Part shown: one piece after another, positions 52,680 through 59,617 of the stretch
Layout: every line of letters starts with the position of its first letter
Position numbering within the stretch: the first letter of the stretch is position 1
Assembly: GCA_030159075.1 (NCBI GenBank)
Contig: BROG01000042.1
Location: forward strand, 1,178,501-1,242,500
Length of the DNA stretch: 64,000 nucleotides
Direction of reading: 5' to 3'
Origin: Atrina japonica
Lineage: Eukaryota > Mollusca > Bivalvia > Pterioida > Pinnidae
Notes under the pieces: generated by a model
Database searches by the model: none
What the model was told of the DNA's origin: nothing
The model's input: only the letters and a program-made list of their open reading frames with translations
Made by a program: the position numbers and the translations under genes

Positions 52680-55650
52680 CTGTGTGTTCATGTGTTCTTA
52701 AAAAATCCACTGGATGAAAATATAGAAATGAAATAAAATATTAATTTTCTAAGTTTATGTAACATTTTATTGTTTCAATCCATTTAAAACAAGGTTATTA
52801 ACTGCATGTTGACCTTTTTGTGCATTTTTTATCAATCCAGTAGTGTTTATATGCCTATATTTTTCATGTTTGTTGCTCTAATATTGAGGCAACCTTAAAC
52901 TTTGTTTTTAAATATTTAGCAACCAGTTTCTTTTCGACAGAATTTACAAAAGAGAGACTGCCCACTAGAATTGAAATTTTTGTAAGTTAAAATTAGAGTT
53001 GACATGATCTGTATGAAGTTAAAATCTAGAGTTTGTCCAACACCCATTTGACAATTTTAATCGTACAGACAAAACAGTTATGAAGTTCTTGTTGCTTAAT
53101 ATTAGGTAAATTTGTTTTTAAATATTTCCAGTTTCTTTTCGGGTATTTGACTGCCCTCTAGATTGAAATTTTGCCTGTAAGTTTACTAGATCCAACAAAT
53201 GACATGATCGTCAGTATAAAACCAGTTCTTTAATTGTGGTGTTAATCCGACTTTGGGGACTCTCTACAGTCCGCGACCGTTTTATTGTGTTGCCCCGGCC
53301 GATTGTGTTGCCCCACGATAAAACGGCCACGATAGAATCCCCAAAGGAATTAGGCTGTGGTCTGCCTGCCCTCCTCGTCGAATACTAGTCCGAACTTTCT
53401 GCCCCGATTTTACCACTTAAAAATCGGTTAAATTAAAATCGAAAACGGGACAGAAAGTTCGGCCTAGTCGAACACTAGCCATAACTCTGTTCCAGTATTC
53501 CTTTAACCAAGATCATTTAAACTTAGTAGTGTCTAATGATGCTTCTGTTGAAATCGACCGAGAGAAGAAAATGTCATCGTGTGCTGTTAGGAAAATTTCA
53601 AGTTGAAAACATGAGAGCAATACAACGTGTTTTTATACAGTAATCCACGTGAGTTAGATGCTCTAGTTTATCGAAACTGAATAACCAAATTGGTTGTTGT
53701 AAAGCGCATAACAGACCATGATTTCGATAATGTAATTTTACAGCGAGAACGGACAAACTTTTTGATTTCCGGTTTGGGGAAAAACTGGTCGCAATGTGGC
53801 GACTGAATGAGGATAAACACTCGCCAAAATCTAAAAAATGGTCGCATTTGCGAGTGATTTGGTCGCATTGTAGAGCGCTGTTAAGTACATGTATTATTAT
53901 AAATCAGTCCAAGTTGGTCTATAGAGTCTATACTTCTGATTACAATAGAGCAGGGGCCCATTTTAAGAAAGGTCCTAAATTTTTGGTCATAACTACCATG
54001 GCAATGCATTGCTGATTGGTCAGTCCCATGACAATTAGGACTAAGACTTAGTATTTAGGACTTAATGCTTTTTGTAAAATGAGCCCTAGGTGGGTAATTT
54101 TACCAGATACAGGCTATGCTATATTAGACCTGTAAGACCATGACTCTTAAATTCTGCTGACTTGAAACAAAACAACAAAAAATAACCACCACAACCAGAT
54201 TGGAACTCACAACCACAGGTTCACCACCTTATAAACTATTTGACTCTCACACAGCTGCTGAGCTACTCTTGAGAATTATGTCTCACAACAAAAAGTCAGT
54301 ACTTTGAATCTTTGTAATCATGAGAGTGTTCAAGTAGATCCTAATGCATAGTAGTATACAAATGGCTTTGATTATCAATATTATAATTCTAGTTTAATAT
54401 AGCTGTTACAATGATTGACATCACAAAAGACATGATAAATGCATGGATAGAAATAACACACTGAATCTCCTTGGAAAAAGTCTCCGTTTTAGTGTACAAT
54501 ATTGTTTTGAAGCTGTAGAAACGGCAAGGAGTCAGAATCTCCACGATCCCTGTGTGAACGTTGAACTATGTTCAATGCCATAAAAATGCCATACTAACAA
54601 GACATTTTATCTTGAATGTTACATCTTTAGAATGTGTTAGTTTCATATTAATCTCCTACATGATATAAACAAAACTAGCCTACTGTTCATCTGTTACAAT
54701 AAACTTAAACGAGTAAATGATACAACCAGAGTTTATATTCTTATCCAGTTTAGTCAATATTACATAGTTTATTGAAGCTCAATTTATATGGAATATTCTT
54801 CATCAATATCTAATAAATGTATATCTTGAGAAATGAATCACTTTTATTTTATACATTTCAGACTGTAAAGTGGAAATGAATCACTTATAAATTTCAGACT
54901 GTGAAGTAGAAATGAATCACTTTTATTTTATACATTTCAGACTGAAGTGGAAATGAATCACTTAATTTTATACATTTCAGACTAGTGGAAATGAATCACT
55001 TTTATGATATACATTTCAGACTGAAGTGAAAATGAATCACTTATGTTATACATTTCAGACTGTGAAGTGGAAATGAATCACTTTATTTTATAAGTTTCAG
55101 ACTGTAGTGGAACTGAATCACTTTTATGTTATACATTTCAGACTGTAAAGTGGAAATGAATCACTTATGTTATACATTTCAGACTGTGAAGTGGAAATGA
55201 ATCACTTTTATGGTATACATATCAGACAGTGAAGTGGAAATGAATCATTTATGTTATACATTTCAGACTGAAGTGAAAATGAATCACTTTTATGATATAC
55301 ATTTCAGACAGTGAAGTGGAACTGAATCACTTATGTTATACATTTCAGACTGTAAAGTGGAAATGAATCACTTATGTTATACATTTCAGACTTTTAGTGA
55401 TATAATCATTTATGTTATACAGTTCAGAAAGTGAAAATGAATCACTTTTATGATATACATTTCAGACAGTGAAGTGGAACTGAATCACTTATGTTATACA
55501 TTTCAGACTGTAAAGTGGAAATGAATCACTTATGTTATACATTTCAGACTAGTGGAACTGAATCACTTTTATGATATACATTTCAGACAGTGAAGTGGAA
55601 CTGAATCACTTTTATGTTATACATTTCAGACAGTGAAGTGGAAGAACTGA
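24522..55650 (+). CDS. VIPAS39: VIPAS39/SPE-39, VPS33B-interacting protein (nineteen coding exons)
   Basis: The exons are 24522-24539, 26940-27014, 32245-32386, 33501-33638, 36441-36626, 37533-37618, 40910-40978, 41409-41501, 42530-42666, 43636-43663, 44170-44243, 45863-45953, 46718-46861, 47845-47886, 48919-49008, 50658-50744, 51411-51500, 52228-52332 and 55630-55650. They total 1716 nt, or 571 residues, longer than the human 493. The N-terminus is acidic with the conserved DDDYWSASK motif. Residues 80-187 are Ser/Pro/Gln-rich and probably disordered. From about residue 230 the Vps16-C-like helical region follows, with near-family signatures [46 protein letters not shown] and [11 protein letters not shown]. 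The last residues TVKWKN match the vertebrate C-terminus. VIPAS39 pairs with VPS33B in membrane tethering at late/recycling endosomes and lysosome-related organelles. All junctions are GT-AG and in phase. Exon 19 lies at the end of an array of its own copies. Confidence 0.96.
25318..25353. repeat. T-run to G-run junction
   Basis: A run of T followed directly by about 17 G. Similar T-to-G runs occur at 32979-32997 and 42797-42827. They are simple sequence and may be hard to sequence accurately. Confidence 0.8.
25990..26080. repeat. Dispersed repeat core (partner at 13555-13640)
   Basis: See the partner copy. GATCAGGTGCCATGGAGGAG to AGTCACACCCG is shared with diverged sequence at 13590-13637. 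It lies in VIPAS39 intron 1. Confidence 0.5.
26639..26790. mobile_element. 3' end fragment of 'AGCTCACCTGGCC' type dispersed element
   Basis: GGTCACAGGCACCTACCATA through AAATTTGCCAGGTGAGTGCC matches GTTACAGGCACTGTGATGGA through AAATCTGCCAGTTGAGCATC at 50134-50200. The whole class, beginning AGCTCACCTGGCC, is familiar from bivalve genomes by memory only. Confidence 0.5.
26940..27014 (+). CDS. VIPAS39: VIPAS39 coding exon 2
   Basis: A 75-nt exon encoding residues 7-31 ([19 protein letters not shown] and on). The EDDDYW...SK...F pattern is the conserved N-terminus of the family. Acceptor TTATTTCAG, donor GTAAGT, phase 0 both sides. Confidence 0.95.
27468..27736 (+). mobile_element. 5' part of 'TAGCTCACCTGGCCC' dispersed element
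   Basis: It starts TTAGCTCACCTGGCCCAAAG with an internal hairpin (GGCCCAAAGGGCC). It then runs into GGAGTATAAACCTTCTAAAT...ATTGTGACATTT, which is identical to part of the unit of the 29409-31372 array. The continuity is interrupted at 27742 by an inserted transposon. Confidence 0.7.
27742..29403. mobile_element. 1.66-kb DNA transposon, CAGGGCTCAACA termini, 5-bp duplication
   Basis: The left end is CAGGGCTCAACACTA and the right end, read on the other strand, is CAGGGCTCAACATTA. CATTT flanks both sides (27737-27741 and 29404-29408). Removing the element restores the repeat unit GTGACATTTATAACC exactly. The CAGGG terminus resembles hAT elements, but those usually make 8-bp duplications, so the superfamily is open. 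No transposase frame is recognised inside; the longest frames are about 60 codons. Confidence 0.85.
29409..31372. repeat. About 105-125-bp tandem array, about 17 copies
   Basis: The unit is TTATAACCTGTTATTACCCA then GGGAGTAGGGGTTCATAGTC, TGTGGTGGGACCAATATAGC, CAATATATCGTAGGAAATCT and TCTCCTCTATAAACCTTCTA, ending AATTGTGACA. Copies differ by short indels (for example loss of GTAGGGG or CCAATATAG). Degenerate related sequence continues to about 31900. It lies in VIPAS39 intron 2. Confidence 0.96.
32245..32386 (+). CDS. VIPAS39: VIPAS39 coding exon 3
   Basis: A 142-nt exon encoding residues 32-78. It contains [19 protein letters not shown] and [12 protein letters not shown], matching the acidic patch and the W-x-G-x-P-V motif of the vertebrate protein. 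Acceptor CACTGTAG, donor GTAGAT, ends in phase 1. Confidence 0.93.
33501..33638 (+). CDS. VIPAS39: VIPAS39 coding exon 4 (Ser/Pro/Gln-rich)
   Basis: A 138-nt exon, phase 1 on both sides, encoding residues 79-124 ([20 protein letters not shown] and on). It is low in conservation and probably disordered. The acceptor is chosen at ATGTAAG because the downstream ACAG alternative would break the frame. Confidence 0.85.
34861..35295. repeat. 35-bp minisatellite, about 12 copies
   Basis: The unit is TATTTTGTATTACATGTGTA then TATATGATTTCTGAG. It is regular until 35215, then decays. Another partial copy appears at 36108-36131 on the far side of an inserted element. It lies in VIPAS39 intron 4. Confidence 0.95.
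35303..36107. mobile_element. 805-bp element with CAGTTCACC termini and TA duplication
   Basis: It begins CAGTTCACCCCGATATGCCG and ends GTTATAACGGTGGTGAACTG. These form an inverted repeat, and TA lies on each side (35301-35302 and 36108-36109). The right flank resumes the 35-bp repeat (TATGATTTCTGAGTA). A TA duplication suggests a Tc1/mariner or related non-autonomous element. No coding frame is recognised. Confidence 0.75.
36441..36626 (+). CDS. VIPAS39: VIPAS39 coding exon 5 (Ser/Pro/Thr-rich)
   Basis: A 186-nt exon, phase 1 on both sides, residues 125-186, with repeated SS, PS and SQS runs and SYLED at the end. The frame extends upstream into the intron to 36287, but the TTATTTATAG acceptor and phase fix the start. 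Confidence 0.88.
36754..37020. repeat. 88-bp tandem triplication
   Basis: Three copies begin near 36754, 36841 and 36929, each opening ATGTTTCCAGTCATACAGTA and closing GTAGAGAAATTGTTACTC. They are almost identical. VIPAS39 intron 5. Confidence 0.93.
37533..37618 (+). CDS. VIPAS39: VIPAS39 coding exon 6
   Basis: An 86-nt exon encoding residues 187-215, ending [17 protein letters not shown], an amphipathic helix-like segment. Acceptor TTACTTTTCAG. The donor GTTATT is weak. Confidence 0.88.
37747..38242 (+). mobile_element. Dispersed element bounded by AGTCCCCCAT / ATGGGGGACT
   Basis: It begins TTAGTCCCCCATGCTTAGAG and ends TATATGGGGGACTACTGATT, an inverted pair. The interior (CCATATCTCTCTAACTTCTT, CTCACCATATTTGGAACAGA) repeats an internal motif twice. 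It resembles the element class at 13035. It lies in VIPAS39 intron 6. Confidence 0.6.
38470..40865. repeat. 57-bp minisatellite, about 42 copies, 2.4 kb
   Basis: The unit is TGTACCTATACAGGTGACAA then TATCATGCTAAAATAACAGG and ATTAGTACAATATACTA. Main variants are AATTACAGGATCAG, AACATG and ACCATG. Patches at 39200-39600 and 39950-40100 contain local scrambling and short internal duplications (for example ACAGGATACAGGATAG). It ends 45 bp before VIPAS39 exon 7. Confidence 0.97.
40910..40978 (+). CDS. VIPAS39: VIPAS39 coding exon 7
   Basis: A 69-nt exon encoding residues 216-238 ([20 protein letters not shown] and on), leading into the conserved region. Acceptor TTGATTTACAG, donor GTATGT. It is preceded directly by the 57-bp array. 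Confidence 0.9.
41409..41501 (+). CDS. VIPAS39: VIPAS39 coding exon 8
   Basis: A 93-nt exon encoding residues 239-269, [18 protein letters not shown] then [13 protein letters not shown]. This is one of the best-conserved segments of the family. Confidence 0.96.
41999..42466. repeat. 23-bp T-rich minisatellite, about 20 copies
   Basis: The unit is TCTGTTTTATATGTGTATTG plus TTT. It ends about 60 bp before the exon 9 acceptor, and the exon's pyrimidine tract (TTGTTATTCTGTTTTTTAACAG region) looks like a diverged unit. The Cys/Phe-rich reading frames it creates are not genes. Confidence 0.95.
42530..42666 (+). CDS. VIPAS39: VIPAS39 coding exon 9
   Basis: A 137-nt exon encoding residues 270-314, with [19 protein letters not shown] and the [14 protein letters not shown] helix pair. 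The acceptor follows a T-rich tract (CTGTTTTTTAACAG) that resembles the adjoining 23-bp repeat unit. Confidence 0.96.
43160..43532 (+). mobile_element. MITE, AAAGGGGCATTATCTGTGTT termini (copy 1)
   Basis: The left end TAAAGGGGCATTATCTGTGT pairs with the right end AACACAGATAATTCCCTTTT. The interior (GAAAATAAGGTCAGGTCCAG, TGTGGTATTCATATACAAAT) is shared with 61862-62241. VIPAS39 intron 9. Confidence 0.8.
43636..43663 (+). CDS. VIPAS39: VIPAS39 coding exon 10 (28-nt micro-exon)
   Basis: Only 28 nt, encoding MLNRTEEAS plus one base of the preceding Gly codon. It matches the FLDRTEE motif of the vertebrate protein, so it is real despite its size. Acceptor CTTTTAG, donor GTAATT. Confidence 0.93.
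44170..44243 (+). CDS. VIPAS39: VIPAS39 coding exon 11
   Basis: A 74-nt exon encoding residues 325-348, [20 protein letters not shown] and on. Donor GTAAGT, phase 2 end. Confidence 0.93.
44310..45222. repeat. 39-bp minisatellite, about 22 copies
   Basis: The unit is GATATTCTGAGTCTCATGTG then TCAGACTTTTTATATTCCT. The left part is disordered with internal deletions; from 44770 on it is regular. The length is divisible by three and has no stop in one frame, which yields a long 13-residue-repeat open frame that I do not regard as a gene. VIPAS39 intron 11. Confidence 0.96.
45368..45654 (-). mobile_element. tRNA-headed SINE (minus orientation)
   Basis: On the minus strand the head carries an A-box-like TGGCTCAGTCAG and a B-box-like GAGTTTGAGTCC (45591-45602). 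A conserved body follows, ending TTCTTGAGTGGGACATTAAA, with an AAACA-type tail. Imperfect direct repeats flank it: CAAGCTAAATTATT at 45357-45370 and CAAGTTGAATAATT at 45656-45669. The layout fits a tRNA-derived SINE; I do not assign a named family. Confidence 0.8.
45863..45953 (+). CDS. VIPAS39: VIPAS39 coding exon 12
   Basis: A 91-nt exon encoding residues 349-379. It contains the [12 protein letters not shown] segment that matches the family 'LLERQ' motif. Acceptor TATTGTAG, donor GTACTA. Confidence 0.93.
46718..46861 (+). CDS. VIPAS39: VIPAS39 coding exon 13
   Basis: A 144-nt exon encoding residues 380-427, with the hallmark [20 protein letters not shown] and ending YHSGLGE. Donor GTAAGC at 46862. 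The last 20 bases or so of the exon plus this donor are the founder of the 50-bp array that follows. Confidence 0.96.
46862..47612 (+). repeat. 50-bp array derived from VIPAS39 exon 13 and its 5' splice site
   Basis: The unit is ACAGTGAACTAGGGGAGATA then AGCAAGATCTTTATCACACT and GTTGTTTATG, about 15-16 copies. It is homologous to the exon end plus donor, ACAGTGGGCTTGGGGAG then GTAAGCAAGATTTTTATC. In the copies the donor GT has become AT (or AA), except at 46962 where GTAAGC persists. It occupies most of intron 13. Confidence 0.95.
47845..47886 (+). CDS. VIPAS39: VIPAS39 coding exon 14 (42 nt)
   Basis: Encodes [14 protein letters not shown], phase 0 on both sides, matching the 'SSPVNLKK' region of the vertebrate protein. 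Acceptor TTTACAG, donor GTAAGA. Confidence 0.93.
47991..48080 (+). repeat. Dispersed repeat copy (partner at 1343-1431)
   Basis: Begins AACTCATCAACCCCTGAAAA and ends GTGAATAAGTTAAG. See the partner entry. It lies just downstream of the exon 14 donor. Confidence 0.75.
48919..49008 (+). CDS. VIPAS39: VIPAS39 coding exon 15
   Basis: A 90-nt exon encoding [20 protein letters not shown] and [10 protein letters not shown], highly conserved. Donor GTAAAT. Confidence 0.96.
49090..50042. repeat. About 33-bp minisatellite, about 29 copies
   Basis: The unit is AATGATTGTCATGAATATCT then GTAATGACAAGGC. Copies vary by deletion of CTGT or of whole segments. The spacing is head-to-tail without spacers, so it is not CRISPR-like. 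VIPAS39 intron 15. Confidence 0.95.
50111..50206 (+). mobile_element. Short internally deleted 'AGCTCACCTGGCC' element
   Basis: It begins TTAGCTCACCTGGCCAAAAG like 27468 and ends with the same 3' segment as 26700-26790 (CCAAATCTGCCAGTTGAGCA). Only about 95 bp remain, so it is a deletion derivative. Confidence 0.6.
50658..50744 (+). CDS. VIPAS39: VIPAS39 coding exon 16
   Basis: An 87-nt exon encoding [20 protein letters not shown] and on, matching the W-L-G...IGF-R-V motif of the family. Acceptor CCTTTTTTTCAG, donor GTAAGT. Confidence 0.96.
51084..51332. mobile_element. MITE, unexpanded relative of 9585-10120
   Basis: It begins ATTCCATATAACCTAAGGTG and ends CTAGCCAACTTATATGAAT, an imperfect terminal inverted repeat. 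TCTCATGAACCATTTCTTGA corresponds to TCTCTTGAACCCTTTCTTGA of the 59-bp array unit, present here once. The right half matches 9965-10120. Confidence 0.7.
51411..51500 (+). CDS. VIPAS39: VIPAS39 coding exon 17
   Basis: A 90-nt exon encoding residues 501-530, ending [15 protein letters not shown], equivalent to LNLATKFKCHDVVID in vertebrates. Confidence 0.96.
52228..52332 (+). CDS. VIPAS39: VIPAS39 coding exon 18
   Basis: A 105-nt exon encoding residues 531-565, [20 protein letters not shown] and on, ending ALQSS. Donor GTAAGT. The next acceptor in a suitable phase is the first of about twenty near-identical ones beginning at 54862. Confidence 0.95.
52556..52640 (+). repeat. Dispersed repeat (partner near 11995-12065)
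   Basis: ATTCACTCTTCATTTGGCCA and GTGAACCAGAAATTTTACTA match AATCACTCTTCATTTGGCTA and GTGAAACAGAAACTTCACTA near 12006-12046. The family is not identified. A TA microsatellite follows at about 52645-52670. Confidence 0.6.
53248..53477. mobile_element. Two adjacent GC-richer foldback sequences
   Basis: CTTTGGGGACTCT...GACCGTTTTATTGTG pairs with CACGATAAAACGG...AGAATCCCCAAAG (53251-53346). AATACTAGTCCGAACTTTCT pairs with AGAAAGTTCGGCCTAGT (53380-53477). They stand out from the AT-rich intron by CpG content. Probably foldback-type element remnants, superfamily unknown. Confidence 0.6.
53707..53806 (+). repeat. Dispersed repeat (partner at 14545-14640)
   Basis: See the partner. This copy is followed by GGTCGCATTTGCGAGTGATT, which is absent from the other copy. 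Confidence 0.7.
53953..54088. mobile_element. MITE, GGGGCCCATTTTA termini (copy 1)
   Basis: It begins GGGGCCCATTTTAAGAAAGG and ends TTTTGTAAAATGAGCCCT, inverted repeats. The interior AACTACCATGGCAATGCATT is found in reverse at 61636-61783. Confidence 0.8.
54852..55629 (+). repeat. VIPAS39: Tandem array of VIPAS39 3' splice site plus terminal micro-exon
   Basis: About 19 copies of roughly 33-48 bp precede exon 19. Each has TTATACATTTCAG, then an exon-like piece (ACTGTAAAGTGGAAATGA or variants), then ATCACTT. First exon-like bases are at 54862, 54898, 54941, 54981, 55020, 55059, 55101, 55142, 55183, 55226, 55267, 55308, 55349, 55390, 55428, 55466, 55507, 55548 and 55587. Seven read TVKWK-stop and three TVKWN-stop in the phase of exon 18. 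One reads TVK-stop; the others are shifted by small deletions. All keep the CAG acceptor. Confidence 0.93.
55630..55650 (+). CDS. VIPAS39: VIPAS39 terminal coding exon 19 (authentic copy)
   Basis: ACAGTGAAGTGGAAGAACTG plus A reads TVKWKN then stop. This matches the vertebrate ending (I/V-R/K-W-K-N). It is the last copy of the upstream array and the only one with the full KN ending and unique sequence after it, so I take it as the founder. Any earlier in-frame copy used instead would give TVKWK or TVKWN. Confidence 0.85.
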   Translation, partial: TVKWKN

Positions 55651-58160
55651 AGCTGGAACAAGTAGAGAGACTATAAGCTGTCTGTGATATTTGGTGTTCA
55701 GTAAAGAGAGAAATGTGCAATCAAAACATTGTGATTTTATAGATATGAATATTACGTATTGAGTTTTACTTGTTGATCTGATGCCGTTCTTACAACATCC
55801 ACATTCTTGACATTCCAGTGGTCATATCTCATTGTCAGTTATCCTGACAGTCCTCTGCTAGTGATACTCGTTATGTGGCTGAATTGTTGATTTTTTTAGG
55901 CTTACTGGTCTTAATGTGCTAAATTACTTTAGGTCTCGTAGGTCCAGATCTTGTCTGTTATTCTGCTTGCGTATGTTTTGATTATTTTACATGTTTTAGA
56001 CTCACTCCTCTGAAGCTGTCAGACCAATTATTTTGGTATGAAGCATTTACATACTGTGTAAGGATAAAAAAAATTGTAAATTCTATAACGTGTAAGTAGG
56101 GGGTTTTGTATACAGGGCAAGAACTATCACCATCAAGGCCCTTTCAAGCAACTAGGACCCTTTCAGTCCTTTGTTTTTTGTTAATGATTTGTATTAAATG
56201 GTTCACATCAATAACCACACCTTATGCATGTGATTTTATCTGTTTGGCTTGATAAGCAAAATGTTTAATACATTATCATCGCTGTTGGAGTAGTAGTATT
56301 TGCATCGATACATTAAATGTGCAAAACATAATTTGACACAAACATTTTCATGGAGATTTTTAGGGGGTAAATTTTACATGAAATTAAAGTACAGCCCGTT
56401 GATTAATAACATTTATTACCACTGTTAACGATGCACATAGATCTCCTAACCCTCATGTTTTGTCCAGGAACGTAATATTTATAAGAGGGTTAGGATATCT
56501 CTGTCCATCATTGATAGTATTTGGGGTGCTAAGACCTACTCTACATAGTAAATCGTATAGTAGCTGATGAATATTTCAAGTGATTTTGAATGAAGCCAAT
56601 TTACTCACTCAGCCACTGCTTCACATTAAACCACTGCATTGTGAAATAACAACACCAAAAGTTGACTAAAGTTTTAAAAATATATTAATGATTTTAACAA
56701 TTCTTTGAACAAATTAGTGATGAAATTTTAATTTTCAAAATATAAACAGTTAATTTTAAAAGTTTTCTTACAATGTCTTCAAAACTTATCGTCCAACGTC
56801 ATAGCGATGTCACGTGAAAATTTTTGTCTTATCCTAACCCATAAAGAAAAGAAAATCTTTTCTGTTATTTTTGTGAATTCCCTTGACCACAGTGGGAGAA
56901 AAAGAATTCCAATATCCTTCTGACAGAAGACAACACATGACTGAATATTCCAGCATCCAAAATATTTTAATGTGTTATTTACAAATCATTGGCATTTATT
57001 TTTGCAGAAACTGAGAAACTTTCACGTTTTATTTATTTACTTCTGTTAAAGTAATCAGTTTGTTGAAATTATTTAATACAACTTGTAAATCATTATCACA
57101 AATATAATTACATTAATTAGGCATGTCTATATAATACTATATAACTACTATAAAGCACATGGTCCAGTAATGATTGTGACCCCTTTAAAAAAAAGAAAAC
57201 ATGTTGAGTTGAAACTATGGAATGTCCTCTATATGAATTGATTTGTTGATTCATTTTGGATTTTCTGTAAACAGACATTGAGTAGTTGATTAATTTTCCT
57301 TGTATTACAATTCCTAGCCAAAACGACATTATGGTATAACCTAAATTTGTGGAAAAGTTTATATGTAATCTGGTAATATACCTGGACTAATACAGAACAT
57401 ACAATAGACATATAATCAAATTACCCATTACCTAAAATAGAAAAATAATGGACAGAAAAACTTTGATATTCCAAAATATAATAAGTGCTCAAATGTTTAT
57501 GCAGATTATTTACAGTTTTGTATATTATTATTTATATGTACTATTAATAATAAAATATGTCACATGATTTATAAACCTCAGATTTCTTTCATTTGTAACA
57601 GGCAAGGAAAAATGTGACTGTCTAGCCGGTACACTTATGCCAGCAGGCGGTTCAAATCGTAACCGTCACACATTCATTCATGTATTTGAAACTATCACAT
57701 TGTCGTGGCAAAGAGCTGGGAAGCCAAACACTAATCATATGACCTTTATGACACTAATCATGTTGTAGTCAACACGACAAAGTTTGTAAATCTTAAAAGG
57801 TAGTATGATGTTAAATACGACAAAGTTGATTTGTAACGGAACTATAACAGGAAGTCCCTAAATAATGGAGCAGAAACTTTTCTCCACTTGCCCATGATTA
57901 CTCCAGTGTTTCACATGGATCCAGCACCTCACTTTAGAGAGACTAATCAGAGAAATTTCATCCAATCTGAAGCCTTGGCAATGATATTTGTTGGTAAAGA
58001 AGGCACATCTACAATTGCCTTGTATAGCACCTATAAATTTCAAGTAGGATTCGTCAAACTGCTTTTGAGAAATAGGTCTAAGATGGAGAAGAAAGAATGA
58101 TGATAATAATAATAAAAAACTTAGTAAACATGTGTTAACAATAACTGACTTACACAAAAA
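55651..58160. other. Convergent intergenic region and 3' UTRs of VIPAS39 and TARBP1
   Basis: No conserved exon is seen. The VIPAS39 3' UTR must begin at 55651; a plus-strand AATAAA lies at 57549-57554, but the true end is unknown. A short inverted pair CCTAACCCTC / GAGGGTTAGG lies near 56447-56494. Open frames on both strands around 57860-58160 overlap one another and lack recognisable motifs. Confidence 0.45.
57549..57554 (+). promoter_or_regulatory. VIPAS39: Candidate VIPAS39 polyadenylation signal
   Basis: AATAAA on the plus strand about 1.9 kb after the stop. It is one of few canonical plus-strand signals before the TARBP1 3' end. Assignment is uncertain because no transcript evidence is visible. 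Confidence 0.3.
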
Positions 58161-58166
58161 TTTATT
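58161..58166 (-). promoter_or_regulatory. TARBP1: Candidate TARBP1 polyadenylation signal
   Basis: AATAAA on the minus strand about 200 bp after the TARBP1 stop codon, the first canonical motif downstream. Confidence 0.4.
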
Positions 58167-58365
58167 GGTAACTAATTTGCTTCAAATGTTTGGCTATATC
58201 ACCATCTGGGTTTAAAAGGATGTAAATTGTATGCTTTGCTAAAGAAAATTCTATTAAATTGTGGATCATTTCAGTTGCTTTGTGTGATGCTTATAGACGT
58301 TTCACTCCATTTCTAAACCATTCAGCACAAATTCCTGCTCGGGCACTGTGTATTTGTTGTCCTAT

Positions 58366-58537
58366 CTAAGTCTGTGTAATTTGACTTCCTTTGTTTATCT
58401 GTTGTCTCCTGTACTCCCAGATCAAGAGGGCGCCACTAACATGTACATTGAGTGACCGTATAATTCCCTGCTGTGGTATCTCTACACACACATCCAGCAA
58501 GTTGATTAGATTGGCTGGGATTCCTTCTTTCTCATTT
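58366..58537 (-). CDS. TARBP1: TARBP1 last exon, SpoU motifs 2-3 and stop
   Basis: A 172-nt coding exon. It encodes [20 protein letters not shown] and [19 protein letters not shown], then [17 protein letters not shown] and a TAG stop. Acceptor TTTCTATATAG. It is nearly identical to vertebrate TARBP1 over the knot region, with a divergent last dozen residues. Confidence 0.96.
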
Positions 58538-59555
58538 CTATATAGAAACAATAAATAATTGGGATCACTTACATCATGGCAGAATAATTAAATAAATAAT
58601 AAAAATGAAAACTATTCCAGTGTTCTACCAGTACATGTGTTTAAGGATTGAATGTTATTTTCACTGCGTATACGGTAGTATGAACGCTGTTGTCAAGGCA
58701 CATTTTTTGGAGCTCTTTAGAGCTCCAAAGTGAATATGTGCCTTGACAATAGCGCTCATACTACCGTATATGCAATAAAAATAACATTCAATCCTTATAT
58801 TTACATCCCACTCACAGATTTTTTTATCATTTGAAATATGAAATTGATATACGTTGCTTATTTGGTAACTACGGTAAGTGACAGACAATGCGGTTGCTAG
58901 GGCTAAAATAGTCCCTATATTTTTCATCAATATTTCATTATCTGTTCACAAAATGTAAAAGAATATACTTGTATTATTTACAAAAATGTAGTATATATTT
59001 ATTTTCATTCAATACTTTGATTTAACAGTTTGAAAACATAACTAGCAATGCAATCTAATTTGGAGGTGACGTGTACCATTATTGCTAGCGAAGTTAAATG
59101 TGTACTTGCGAAATGTTAAATTGGTCAACAATCCTGAGGACGTGTATCTTGGATGCACCAAGAATGACAGAATGTCATGATTTGGTTGTTGAACCTCATC
59201 TGGTTGTGTGATGGTTTCCAAAGGAGAGAAGCATAACCCACCACTGAAACTTAAAGGCACAACGATGGTACACGTGGTACTGGTAGGCATACTGTGTGAC
59301 ACAGATCTGTTGGTCATTGGCTCGCCACACAGAGTTTCAGAAAGAGACTTCTTTTGTTGGTCAGAACAAGACCTGTTATATGATCTGACGGAAATTTCAG
59401 ACAGATGGCCACTCATGAGTAATACATGTATATATATTTACTGAAGAAGTCTGCAGTCATATTTGTGGTAATATATTGATCCGCATAGCCTTTTCACACT
59501 GCTTCATGCATGTATGAATGCAGTAAGCGCTTACTATATTAAAGAAGGGCAGATG

Positions 59556-59617
<62 letters not shown>

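Noticed and set aside
57858..58157. 99-codon minus-strand frame after the TARBP1 stop
   Set aside because: It overlaps another frame on the plus strand, has no motif, and fits 3' UTR sequence.
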